Shown piece after piece: positions 1 through 7,142 of a stretch of 21,958 nt of DNA. The notes under the pieces were generated by a model that was not told where the DNA came from, made no database searches, and saw only the letters and a program-made list of their open reading frames with translations. The DNA lies in assembly GCA_000435495.1 (NCBI GenBank), contig FR884052.1, forward strand, positions 1 through 21,958. Direction: 5' to 3'. The translations under genes were made by a program, and so were the position numbers. How positions within the stretch are numbered: the stretch's first letter is position 1; every line of letters starts with the position of its first letter. This stretch comes from Firmicutes bacterium CAG:552. Its GTDB lineage: Bacteria > Bacillota > Clostridia > Christensenellales > Pumilibacteraceae.

Positions 1-38
1 GCAATTTAGTTATTTTCCTGTCCAACTTCTGGGGTGCA
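1..38. mobile_element. Possible terminal inverted repeat of an IS3-family element (rest lies outside the window)
   Basis: Read on the minus strand from about position 38, the sequence begins TGCACCCCAGAAGTTGGACA, which resembles the terminal repeats of IS3-family elements (TG, a C-run, then AAGTTGGACA). The element would extend leftwards out of the window. No transposase frame long enough to judge is visible and no target duplication can be checked. This is a pattern match over about 20 bases only. Confidence 0.35.
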
Positions 39-84
39 TTTCATTTCGGCATAAGGACTTCTTTTAAACGTTAAATTACTTTCT

Positions 85-1233
85 TTATATGTTGGTTTTT
101 GCAAATATTGCAGCCAATGCGTCGCACATTCGGTCAATTTCGTCCACGGTTATCGTAAATGGTGGAGTTATTCGTAAGGTGTTGTTTGCCGTCTCGTCGA
201 TAAGAAAACCTTCGTTTTCAAGTTGACCTACGATTCGTGCGGCAGGAAGATTGGGCGTAAGTTCCACACCGGCAAGCAAGCCTATGCCCCGTATATCAGA
301 AACGAAGTTATGCTTACTCAGCTTACTGAGTTTGCTTATAAGGTATTCGCCGTTATATTTAATTCCTTCCAACTCGCCGTCCAGCACTTCCAAAACGGCA
401 AGGGCGGCAGCCGCCGCAACAGACGAAATTCTAAAAGAACTTATTCGATCCGACGGTTGAAGCGCATCTACGAGTTCGCCTCTGGCAAGTACCGCAGATA
501 TGGAAATTCCTCCTCCGAGGCCTCTTGACAACATTACGATATCAGGCTGAATACCATAGTTTTCAAATGCGAACTTAGTACCGGTTCGGCCTAAGCCTAT
601 GCCCGTTTCGTCATATATAATAAGAGCGTTTGCCGCCTTGCACATAGCGTAAGCAGATAGCAAAAACTCAAATTTACAAATCTTTACGCCGATTTCGACT
701 TGCACAGGCAAAAAAACTACGGCGCAAACGTCTTCCGTAAACGCTGCTTTAAACTCGTTGATATCGGGAGCGCAAACCTTGATATGCAAATCTTTACTGC
801 GCATGGCGTTATATTTTTCGCTCTTGTAATCGGTGACGATGAGCAAATAGTTACGGTTGTCTTTTGCGGCTCGTCGGTACTTGCGGACCATTGTAGCCGT
901 AATAAGAAAAGTATCCCAAATGCTGCTGCTTAGACAGCATTTGGTAAACGCCGAATTTTCGCATAGTTTTTGCGACAATAGGGCGTGCATTTCGCTGTAG
1001 TAAAGATTGGAGCAGTTAATGAGTTTGTCCGCTTGCGAACAGATGGCTTGATTCAACAAAACGTTTTTGTAACCGAGACAATTTTCGCCTAAGCCTGCAA
1101 CAAAATCGACATAGCATCTTCCGTTTGTATCGTAAAGGCAATTGCCGTCGCCGTGGGTAAAACACAGATTCTTGCGAGGGTAAGTTATAATCGAATATTT
1201 TTTATCGAGCTCTTTTATCTCATTAAATTCCAT
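85..1233 (-). CDS. Class-III aminotransferase-like protein (ArgD fold) lacking the PLP lysine; probable pseudoenzyme
   Basis: The 382-residue protein follows the acetylornithine/ornithine aminotransferase family end to end: an N-terminal IKELDKKY...TYPRKN block, a YDETGIGLGRTG block holding the Asp that pairs with the pyridine nitrogen, LSRGLGGG, RGIGLLAGVEL and LRITPPFTIT near the C-terminus. Length is normal for ArgD. Several active-site blocks are altered. The Schiff-base Lys (family AKGLGGG) is Arg237 (codon AGA), the NSGAEANE phosphate/cofactor loop reads SSSIWDTF, the F-H-G-R block reads YKSE, EPIQGEGG reads LPVQVEIG, and the H-G-S-T-F-G-G-N-P loop reads RISSFRISS. By family knowledge it should not catalyse PLP-dependent transamination; a regulatory or binding role is inference. 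The frame is intact. I chose ATG at 1233 rather than the upstream TTG at 1257 because it matches the family N-terminus and lies exactly at the expected transcription start. Confidence 0.8.
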   Translation of the reverse strand: MEFNEIKELDKKYSIITYPRKNLCFTHGDGNCLYDTNGRCYVDFVAGLGENCLGYKNVLLNQAICSQADKLINCSNLYYSEMHALLSQKLCENSAFTKCCLSSSIWDTFLITATMVRKYRRAAKDNRNYLLIVTDYKSEKYNAMRSKDLHIKVCAPDINEFKAAFTEDVCAVVFLPVQVEIGVKICKFEFLLSAYAMCKAANALIIYDETGIGLGRTGTKFAFENYGIQPDIVMLSRGLGGGISISAVLARGELVDALQPSDRISSFRISSVAAAAALAVLEVLDGELEGIKYNGEYLISKLSKLSKHNFVSDIRGIGLLAGVELTPNLPAARIVGQLENEGFLIDETANNTLRITPPFTITVDEIDRMCDALAAIFAKTNI

Positions 1234-1239
1234 ACATAC

Positions 1240-1268
1240 ATTATATGATATCGCCAAAGTTTTTGCAA
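1240..1268 (-). promoter_or_regulatory. SigA-type promoter giving a leaderless start at 1233
   Basis: TTGCAA (1263-1268), a 17-base spacer, then TATAAT (1240-1245) on the minus strand. Six bases separate the -10 box from ATG, so the predicted +1 is the A of the start codon. There is no Shine-Dalgarno sequence between promoter and gene. Confidence 0.7.
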
Positions 1269-1311
1269 ACTTTTAAGAGCGGTTTATTGTGAAATTCTTT
1301 TCATTATGATT

Positions 1312-4032
1312 TTAGCCTAAAGAGTAACTTTTAAATGCGGAAGGCACCTGTTGAGCCATTTCTTCTAAGGTTGTTTTACGGACTTTAGTATCGCTGCCTA
1401 AGCTTATCGAGGAGGAAAAGGGGAGAGCTGTTGCGCTTAAAGACAATTCTATTACGGATATTTTTACCCCTGCGTTTACTTGATTAAAATATCCGTCCTT
1501 TTCGATGAATTCTAAAGCCAAACTGCTTTGTTCTATACCCGTTATGGGCGCAATATTAAGCATGGCTACAAAGGAGTCGTCTTCGTTATATAAGTTTACG
1601 AGAAGCTGCGTGTAATCGATATTCGCAGGCTTTTCTATCGGAGGCAAACTTGCGGCGACTATGTTTGCGACGTTTTCGCGCAGCGGAATTAAAAACAGCA
1701 AATTTTCGGTAACGTTGTCGTAAAATTCCGACGCAGACATTGTTTTGTATAAAGTTTCTTTATAAAAATTAACGGCACCTACGCTAAGAGAGTATCGGTC
1801 ACTTTTGAGATAAACCGTGTCGCCTATAACAAATATAAAGCTGTTTGCCTTAGTAGTCAGTGCAGAGGATGGTACCGAAATTTTTGTGTAAACGTTGCCG
1901 CTCCCGTAGTCCGCTTTAATCTCGAAATCTATATCTGAAACGTTGAGATTGATAAGCTCGGTCTTTACAGACAGTACAAGGCTACCTTTGTAGTAGCAGT
2001 TGCCCTTATTTACGGTGTTAGCTGCAGCTTTCGCAAATTCGGATGCTCCGTTTATGTCAAAACGTTTTGTCGGGGCTATATCAAACGAAAAATCTGTTAC
2101 GAAGTCTGCTTTGAATCCTTTGCCGCTGATAGTAGGAACGCCGTCTGAGTATCCGAGCGAAAAGATTTTTTCGCCGTAATAAAAGTCGATAACCTGATTG
2201 TCATCGCTTGCGGCCGCCGATATTTCGCAGTCGGAAAGTAATGACAGTATGTTAGAAACGGTGAGATCGGATATCGGCAATTCGTTATAGGGAGCAAATG
2301 AATTCGTTCGATTCGCAGACGGAGTGTTTCGAAGAAGCAAACCGTCATGGTTTGTTCTTATTGCGTCATAAATCGTAGACACCGTATCGGAGAAATTCGT
2401 TTTGGACAGATAAAAACTTTGTGTATCGTTGTATGTAAGCGAACATTCGTCGTCGTAAATTATTTTAAAGTTATGAGTGTTGTTATCTATCGTAAAGTCC
2501 AGGTCGGCGCAAGCGTTTTGCCCGTTTAAGGATACTTTCGCCTTGCCGTTAATAACAGCGGTTTTATAATAAAAATCGTCAAACGTAACGGTAAAATATT
2601 GACATTTTACAGCGGACATAACGGTGTCCGCCAGCAGTCTGGTAACATCGGTGCCTGCCGAATCTTTTGTCAGTTTGTCACCGCCGTTTATGGTAGCGCC
2701 GTTAATAGTAGCCGCAGATATTTTTCCTTCTTTCAAAGAAATCGTTAAGTTGTAATTTTCGTCGTCTAACAAAAACGAAGCTTTTATACCGTCGTCTACA
2801 GGAACAATCGATCGCAGTATTTTTCGGACAACTTCATAGTCGGGCGTTAGGCTGAAATTCGGAGAGGCGATCGTTTTGTTTAAGTTGTTGCTTACGGCAT
2901 AAGAATTTACAGAGATGACCGAAGCAAGAGATTTGATAATGTCCTTTACATCGGGGGCGGTTATAACCATACAAATTTCGCCCAACAGTTTTAACTTTTC
3001 GTTTCCGTTCATAAGTGCGGTTGTCGCAAGCGGCAACGCTATCTTTACTGCGTTTTTGCTGTATATGTAAGTGTCGGTTGCTGTTGAGCGTACCTCGTTT
3101 TTGCCATAGCGAATTCGTACCTCTTTTGTTGACGAGAGCAAATTTACGGTAATTTCGTCGTCATTATACGGTATCGAAAAAGCCATGTCTCCGGCATCGC
3201 TTAATGCGCTTATCAAAGCGTTCGCATTGCCGATAGGAAATTTTCCGAAATCTGTTGCCTTTTTGTATTCTGACTCGTGGGGAATATCTTTTAATCCGTA
3301 TTCGAACTTTTCGGTGGTTACCTTGTTAAAAGTCAAATCTCCCACAATTTTTGTAGAATATCTTTCGGTAGTTGTAGTGCTTAGTACATCCCAGTTTTCA
3401 TTCATTTTTACGACGACCGAGATATAACTGCGAGTTACGTTGACAAGTCCGATCTCGTATTTCAAAATTTTGTCCGCATGTACGGCAGAGTCGGGTTTTA
3501 AGGTATAAACGAATGTGTATACGCCTGTGCTTTTGTCGTAGCTTTCTTGGATAAACGATTTTTTCGTGTCGGAATTTATTACGAACGAACTCAGTTCGTA
3601 GGGGACAAACCCGTATTTATTAAAGTAATCTTCTTTGCTTATTCTGTAGTAGTCGTTTTCGATACGAATAATTGCGGTTTCGCCTTCTACAAACAAGCCG
3701 TTTTCGGCAGGAAACAATTCGTCGGTGTTGCGCAGCCACAAGACGCTGCGATTTTTTTTGTATCGATTGCCGCTTTCCGTACATGAAATTATGCCATCGG
3801 TTTGCGTAGAGTAGGTCGACATCCAGTTGGACGAATTCAGTTTGTATGCGGCATAGCGCAGATTTTGTTCGGCGTTGTAGTCGTTGGGAGAACCTTTGCT
3901 CGGCAATTTTTGTGCCGCCACTATTGTGCCGGAATGGAAGTTGCGCACTGACCGAAAAAGAGAAAAAGCCACGACAAAAACTGCCAAGCTTACCAAGGCG
4001 CATATCGAGAATATAATTATTCTTTTTTTCAT
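1312..4032 (-). CDS. Large membrane-anchored exported protein of unknown function
   Basis: I do not recognise this 906-residue protein. It starts with a short basic stretch and one hydrophobic helix (about residues 4-25), so it is probably a membrane-anchored or secreted protein. The remainder is soluble, polar and rich in alternating hydrophobic residues, suggesting beta structure. At least two stretches look alike: a helix ending TV...C-Y, followed by strands and closing in F-Y-L-S or V-Y-L-K (around residues 470-550 and again around 660-750). This resembles tandem LolA/LppX-type lipoprotein folds, but that is a guess. The start at 4032 is chosen for its strong AAGGGAGG site and signal-anchor; an in-frame ATG at 4101 sits at a predicted transcription start and would add 23 residues. 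The aminotransferase-like gene follows 79 nt downstream with its own promoter. Confidence 0.75.
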   Translation of the reverse strand: MKKRIIIFSICALVSLAVFVVAFSLFRSVRNFHSGTIVAAQKLPSKGSPNDYNAEQNLRYAAYKLNSSNWMSTYSTQTDGIISCTESGNRYKKNRSVLWLRNTDELFPAENGLFVEGETAIIRIENDYYRISKEDYFNKYGFVPYELSSFVINSDTKKSFIQESYDKSTGVYTFVYTLKPDSAVHADKILKYEIGLVNVTRSYISVVVKMNENWDVLSTTTTERYSTKIVGDLTFNKVTTEKFEYGLKDIPHESEYKKATDFGKFPIGNANALISALSDAGDMAFSIPYNDDEITVNLLSSTKEVRIRYGKNEVRSTATDTYIYSKNAVKIALPLATTALMNGNEKLKLLGEICMVITAPDVKDIIKSLASVISVNSYAVSNNLNKTIASPNFSLTPDYEVVRKILRSIVPVDDGIKASFLLDDENYNLTISLKEGKISAATINGATINGGDKLTKDSAGTDVTRLLADTVMSAVKCQYFTVTFDDFYYKTAVINGKAKVSLNGQNACADLDFTIDNNTHNFKIIYDDECSLTYNDTQSFYLSKTNFSDTVSTIYDAIRTNHDGLLLRNTPSANRTNSFAPYNELPISDLTVSNILSLLSDCEISAAASDDNQVIDFYYGEKIFSLGYSDGVPTISGKGFKADFVTDFSFDIAPTKRFDINGASEFAKAAANTVNKGNCYYKGSLVLSVKTELINLNVSDIDFEIKADYGSGNVYTKISVPSSALTTKANSFIFVIGDTVYLKSDRYSLSVGAVNFYKETLYKTMSASEFYDNVTENLLFLIPLRENVANIVAASLPPIEKPANIDYTQLLVNLYNEDDSFVAMLNIAPITGIEQSSLALEFIEKDGYFNQVNAGVKISVIELSLSATALPFSSSISLGSDTKVRKTTLEEMAQQVPSAFKSYSLG

Positions 4033-4036
4033 AAAA

Positions 4037-4044
4037 CCTCCCTT
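4037..4044 (-). promoter_or_regulatory. Strong ribosome binding site deciding the start at 4032
   Basis: AAGGGAGG on the minus strand, 4 bases before ATG. It supports the start directly before the hydrophobic anchor rather than the in-frame ATG at 4101. Confidence 0.7.
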
Positions 4045-4107
4045 GTCGGCGAGTTTTATCCCGAATCTGCCGACGGTAATAAGAGTGCGAAAAAACTTCA
4101 TAACTTT

Positions 4108-4116
4108 AGTATATCA
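4108..4116 (-). promoter_or_regulatory. Extended -10 promoter for the 906-residue protein
   Basis: TGATATACT on the minus strand is an extended -10 element (TG, one base, TATACT). No good -35 is seen at the usual distance, which an extended -10 can offset. The predicted +1 falls at 4101, on the A of an in-frame ATG. A 69-nt segment would then separate +1 from the Shine-Dalgarno-led ATG at 4032. Confidence 0.5.
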
Positions 4117-4220
4117 CAAAATTTATCGTTTGTGTCGTTTTTTGAATGAAAACCGCATAAAAAATATTTAAAAGCGGAAAATACATTTAAAAACGATTGT
4201 TGCACTTCGTTGCAAAATTC

Positions 4221-4249
4221 TTGCGTCAGCTGACTTTGTGTGCTACAAT
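4221..4249 (+). promoter_or_regulatory. SigA-type promoter giving a leaderless start at 4256
   Basis: TTGCGT (4221-4226), 17 bases, TACAAT (4244-4249), then 6 bases to ATG; predicted +1 is the A of ATG. The perfect palindrome GTCAGCTGAC (4225-4234) overlaps the -35 box and spacer, and TTGCA-6-TGCAA lies just upstream, so an operator is possible. Confidence 0.65.
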
Positions 4250-4255
4250 AATTAT

Positions 4256-4906
4256 ATGATAGAGTTAAGAGACGTCGAAGTATACTATTACGGCGAAAAA
4301 GTTTATGATTTAAACATTGTCGTTCCCGACGGGAGAACGCTTATATTGGCACCTTGCGGCAATGGAAAAACTACGCTTTTCCGTATTATTTGCGGACTTA
4401 AGGAAATAAAAGACGGCTTCGTGTTCATTGACGGGAAAGACGTTTCATTTGAACCGCCCAAGACAAGAAATCTCGCTTTGGTTTGCGAGCAGTCGATTCC
4501 TAAGGACAATCAAAAAGTCAGCGACGTTTTGGCTTTTCCGCTGAAAAAACGAAAGATGCCCAAAGCGGAGCGACAGGAAACGGTTATGAAAACCATGCGC
4601 AACTTCGGATTGAAAGACGTTAAGGTAAAGCTTCTTAACGACGACGAAAAAGTTTCGCTTATAGCCGCACGGATATCCGAGCGCAATCCTTATGCCGTTT
4701 TGATTGACGAACCGGGTTTGCTTTTCGGCGATCGAAAGGCGGAAATACAAGGCGTCGATAACGTAGTAATAGCTTCGTCCGATCCTGACGACATACGGCG
4801 ATATTCGCCCGATTACTTAATTGTTATGCGAAACGGAAAAGTAGTTGCAGAAGGAAAACCCGATGAAATCGAGGGAGACAAGTTTGTAGAACTTTTCGTA
4901 AAATGA
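4256..4906 (+). CDS. Stand-alone ABC-type ATPase subunit with degraded signature and H-loop
   Basis: This 216-residue protein has the length and order of an ABC transporter nucleotide-binding domain. It shows an aromatic A-loop (Tyr10-12), Walker A with G35-N-G-K38-T-T (first Gly replaced by Ala32), a Q-loop Gln at 79 and Walker B AVLIDEP (residues 147-153) with the catalytic Glu152. The LSGGQ signature is replaced by LNDDE (127-131), the D-loop is not recognisable, and the switch His of the usual THD is Ser (SSD, about 174-176). ATP binding therefore looks possible, while the composite site of a normal dimer looks compromised. No permease or binding protein is adjacent. ATG 4256 is chosen because MIELRDVEV is the normal family N-terminus. 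Alternatives are a regulatory ATPase or a degenerate import ATPase serving a distant permease. Confidence 0.75.
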   Translation: MIELRDVEVYYYGEKVYDLNIVVPDGRTLILAPCGNGKTTLFRIICGLKEIKDGFVFIDGKDVSFEPPKTRNLALVCEQSIPKDNQKVSDVLAFPLKKRKMPKAERQETVMKTMRNFGLKDVKVKLLNDDEKVSLIAARISERNPYAVLIDEPGLLFGDRKAEIQGVDNVVIASSDPDDIRRYSPDYLIVMRNGKVVAEGKPDEIEGDKFVELFVK

Positions 4907-4936
4907 AAATCGCCGCCGTAACCGGCAGGCGATTTT
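4906..4936. terminator. Hairpin terminator between convergent genes
   Basis: A 9-bp stem AAAATCGCC / GGCGATTTT starts on the last base of the ATPase stop codon. The A/T arms give a U-run in either direction, so it may serve both the plus-strand ATPase gene and the minus-strand coat genes. Confidence 0.5.
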
Positions 4937-4991
4937 ACGTTGCGTAGTGACGCATGCGAAATTTCGCAGTAGTGTTTGTTTTTTGACATCG

Positions 4992-5393
4992 TTAATTTTT
5001 CATCTGTTTTTCGCAGCACGAAAATTTCTTCTTTGCCTGATTGATTTTGGGAGACGGAGCGTTGTCTGTAGGATACATGTTTCGTTCGCTCATATATAAA
5101 AACGCATCGAATTGATCCTGGGCGCATTCGTTAAGTCCGTCGCCGATCAGATCTCTGAGTTCGGGGCAAGAAGTTTCGCATAGAGCGGTGCCGTAGAGCT
5201 TGATTAAAGATTTTTGGCAACTAAGCACGTCGCTTATTATTTCTTTATCGGTAAGTTTGCAGTTGTCTTGCGCCATCTCCGTGTCGTCCGACTTCTTTGG
5301 CTTGGACGAAGAAGAGGTTTTCTTTCGTGTATCGAACGGCGTTATCGAAGTGGTGTTCTTTCTCGTTTTACTTTGTTTAAGTTTGGTCGGCAT
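4992..5393 (-). CDS. CotF-like spore coat type protein
   Basis: 133 residues. The N-terminal 40 are basic and rich in Ser, Thr and Lys and look disordered. From about residue 46 the sequence LTDKEIISDVLSCQKSLIKL begins a helical region like the spore coat protein CotF family (LTDKD...D.L..QK.L...Y..A..E), ending in the family-like Y-M-S-E-R-N-M-Y-P-T. The C-terminus is Lys-rich with a Cys pair (SCCEK). Start ATG 5393 has a strong AAGGAGG site. It is second in a two-gene unit, 17 bases behind the other coat-like gene. Family membership is inferred from motif and length; location in the spore is not shown by sequence. Confidence 0.65.
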   Translation of the reverse strand: MPTKLKQSKTRKNTTSITPFDTRKKTSSSSKPKKSDDTEMAQDNCKLTDKEIISDVLSCQKSLIKLYGTALCETSCPELRDLIGDGLNECAQDQFDAFLYMSERNMYPTDNAPSPKINQAKKKFSCCEKQMKN

Positions 5394-5410
5394 AAATATT
5401 TTCCTCCTTA

Positions 5411-5596
5411 TTATGCGTTGTTGTTAAGATAGCTAAGCAACGTCTCGAATCTGATTCGATGGTTGTTGGCGTACTTACCCAGCTTGTTTTTAAGCGTGGG
5501 GTCCTTGCATTCCGAAACATAGTTGCAGCACTTGCGATACGCAAGATTCTCGCTGTCGAGAAGTTCGGACAATTCCTGTAAATTTTTACTGGTCAT
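5411..5596 (-). CDS. Small helical protein, spore coat/ferritin-like type
   Basis: A 61-residue, mostly helical protein: an N-terminal LQELSELLDSENLAYRKC helix, then ECKDPTLKNKLGKYANNHRIRFETLLSYL. This matches the short Clostridia proteins often labelled spore coat or CotF-like, with a D-P-x-L-K turn followed by a helix carrying H-x-x-x-F-x-x-L-L-x-x-L. Start ATG 5596 has a GGAGG site 5-6 bases upstream. It is first in a two-gene unit with the CotF-like gene and is probably read from the forespore-type promoter at 5629-5657. Function beyond this resemblance is unknown. Confidence 0.6.
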   Translation of the reverse strand: MTSKNLQELSELLDSENLAYRKCCNYVSECKDPTLKNKLGKYANNHRIRFETLLSYLNNNA

Positions 5597-5628
5597 AATT
5601 ACCTCCGTTAATTTTTTTTGTCAAATCA

Positions 5629-5657
5629 AGTATGAGTAATTGCAAAAAAAATATTCA
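5629..5657 (-). promoter_or_regulatory. Forespore-sigma (SigF/SigG) type promoter for the coat-like genes
   Basis: On the minus strand TGAATA (5652-5657), 17 bases, then CATACT (5629-5634) match the SigG-type consensus (TGAATA, 17-18 bases, CATACTA) except for the final base. No SigA-type alternative was found. The predicted start lies near 5622, giving a leader of about 26 nt with a GGAGG site. Confidence 0.5.
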
Positions 5658-5668
5658 TGTTGTATAAT
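5640..5668 (+). promoter_or_regulatory. SigA-type promoter giving a leaderless recX start
   Basis: TTGCAA (5640-5645), 17 bases, TATAAT (5663-5668), 6 bases, ATG (5675). The predicted +1 coincides with the start codon and no Shine-Dalgarno sequence is present. It overlaps the divergent coat-gene promoter, so the two may interfere. Confidence 0.7.
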
Positions 5669-5674
5669 TGGCGT

Positions 5675-6271
5675 ATGGGAAAGATTACTTCTGTAAAGCC
5701 GTGTGCAAAAAGCGATCGACTTAATATATTCGTTGACGGCGAGTTCAGTTTTGCCGTCAGCTACGAGGTTGCGTTTAAATGCGGTATCAGAGAAAACGTT
5801 GTCGTTTCGGACGAAGATATAGCCGTGATAAAAGACGAGGACGAATGTAAAAGGGCGTTCGAAGCGGGGATAAATTATGCCGTTAAGAAGACGATTACAA
5901 AGAAGCAGCTTTTCGACCACCTGATACGAAAAGGTTTCGAGTCGACTGCAGCGGAGAAAGCGGTAAAAAAAGCCGCAGAGTACGGTTATGCCGACGATAA
6001 AAAATATGCGTTCGCATTTGTGGCTACGTACGGCGAACAAAGAGGGAAACGCCGATTGGAAAATGAATTGAAAGCAGCCGGCGTCAGCGATGACATTATT
6101 GCCGAGGCGCTTCAAACGGCAAACGAAAGCGCATTAAAAAACGCCGCCGATAAGTATTTGCGTACGCACGCAAAAATAGATAAGAATAAATTTTATAACT
6201 ACCTTTTGTATAGAGGATTCGATTACGACGAAATAAAAAACGTAGTGGGGGCTATGACCGATGAAGATTAA
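5675..6271 (+). CDS. recX: Regulatory protein RecX
   Basis: This 198-residue protein has the RecX layout: an N-terminal DRLNIFVDGEFSFAVSYEVA beta module, then all-helical repeats containing LFDHLIRKGF, YGYADDKKYA, the QRGKRRLENELKAAGV block and NYLLYRGFDYDEI. RecX proteins bind RecA filaments and modulate recombination in the cytosol; that role is family knowledge. ATG 5675 is chosen over an upstream in-frame ATG at 5657, which overlaps the -10 box, because MGKITSVKP fits the family start. The stop overlaps the next gene's start by 11 bases, so it leads a translationally coupled group with the P1 peptidase and the NAD(P)H-hydrate dehydratase. recA is not in the window. Confidence 0.9.
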   Translation: MGKITSVKPCAKSDRLNIFVDGEFSFAVSYEVAFKCGIRENVVVSDEDIAVIKDEDECKRAFEAGINYAVKKTITKKQLFDHLIRKGFESTAAEKAVKKAAEYGYADDKKYAFAFVATYGEQRGKRRLENELKAAGVSDDIIAEALQTANESALKNAADKYLRTHAKIDKNKFYNYLLYRGFDYDEIKNVVGAMTDED

Positions 6272-7142
6272 ACTTCCCGACGGAATAAAAATAGGCAATG
6301 CCGATAACGGAATCACGGGAGTTACCGTAGTGCTTTGCGGCGGTGCGGTTTGCGGTTGCGATGTCAGAGGCGGAGCGCCGGGGACGAGAGAAACGGCTCT
6401 TTTGAGTAACGACAAAGCTAACGAAAGAGTAGATGCGGTTTGTCTGTGCGGCGGATCTGCTTACGGACTTAATGCGTGTCACGGAGTCATGGAGTATTTG
6501 AGAGATAGAGGCGAAGGCTTTGCGGTAGGCGACAAAGTCGTTCCCATCGTTAGCGGCGCAGTAATATACGATTTGCTCGGAAAGGGATACGACTATCCGG
6601 ACAGTGATATGGGATATCGAGCGGCAAAAAATGCCGTAGATTACGTGTGCGGAGGGCTGATCGGTTGCGGAACCGGCGCTACCGTAGGTAAGGCACTCGG
6701 GATAGAAAATTGCTGTAAGTCCGGATTGGGGGTGGCAAAAGTCAATGTCGGAGAAGCGACCGTAGTGGCTGTGATTGTGCTAAACGCTTACGGAGACGTC
6801 ATCGATAACGGAAAAATAATTGCAGGTGCAAAAAAGCCTGACGGCACGTATGCCGATACCGTTTCCCTTCTTATAGGCGGCGCCGCCAAATCCGGAGAGG
6901 CCGGCAATACGACGATAGGCTGCATTATCACCGACGCAAAGCTTACAAAGGCAAAGGCAAATCGGTTGGCGACTGTGGCTCACGACGGCTTGGCTAAGAC
7001 TATATGTCCGGTTCACACGGACTATGACGGAGATACTTTGTTTTGCATCTCGAAGGGAGATAAACAGGTCGATTTTACGGCATTGGAAGCGGCTTGTGTG
7101 GTCGCAGTGAGCAACGCAGTGTTGGATGCGGTTAAACTATGA
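6261..7142 (+). CDS. P1 family (S58, DmpA/NylC-like) self-processing peptidase
   Basis: The 293 residues match the DmpA/P1 family of N-terminal-nucleophile hydrolases: VRGGAPGTRETALL (about 35-48), LCGGSAYGLNACHGVMEYL (62-80), G-C-G-T-G-A-T-V-G-K (135-144) and GNTTIGCIITDA (215-226). In the family the precursor cleaves itself before a Ser/Thr that becomes the N-terminal nucleophile; here that is predicted between Asn216 and Thr217. Members are aminopeptidases or amidases (DmpA, BapA, NylC); the substrate cannot be told from sequence. The gene overlaps recX by 11 bases and the following gene by 4 (ATGA), so it is in the middle of a coupled operon. Confidence 0.88.
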   Translation: MKIKLPDGIKIGNADNGITGVTVVLCGGAVCGCDVRGGAPGTRETALLSNDKANERVDAVCLCGGSAYGLNACHGVMEYLRDRGEGFAVGDKVVPIVSGAVIYDLLGKGYDYPDSDMGYRAAKNAVDYVCGGLIGCGTGATVGKALGIENCCKSGLGVAKVNVGEATVVAVIVLNAYGDVIDNGKIIAGAKKPDGTYADTVSLLIGGAAKSGEAGNTTIGCIITDAKLTKAKANRLATVAHDGLAKTICPVHTDYDGDTLFCISKGDKQVDFTALEAACVVAVSNAVLDAVKL

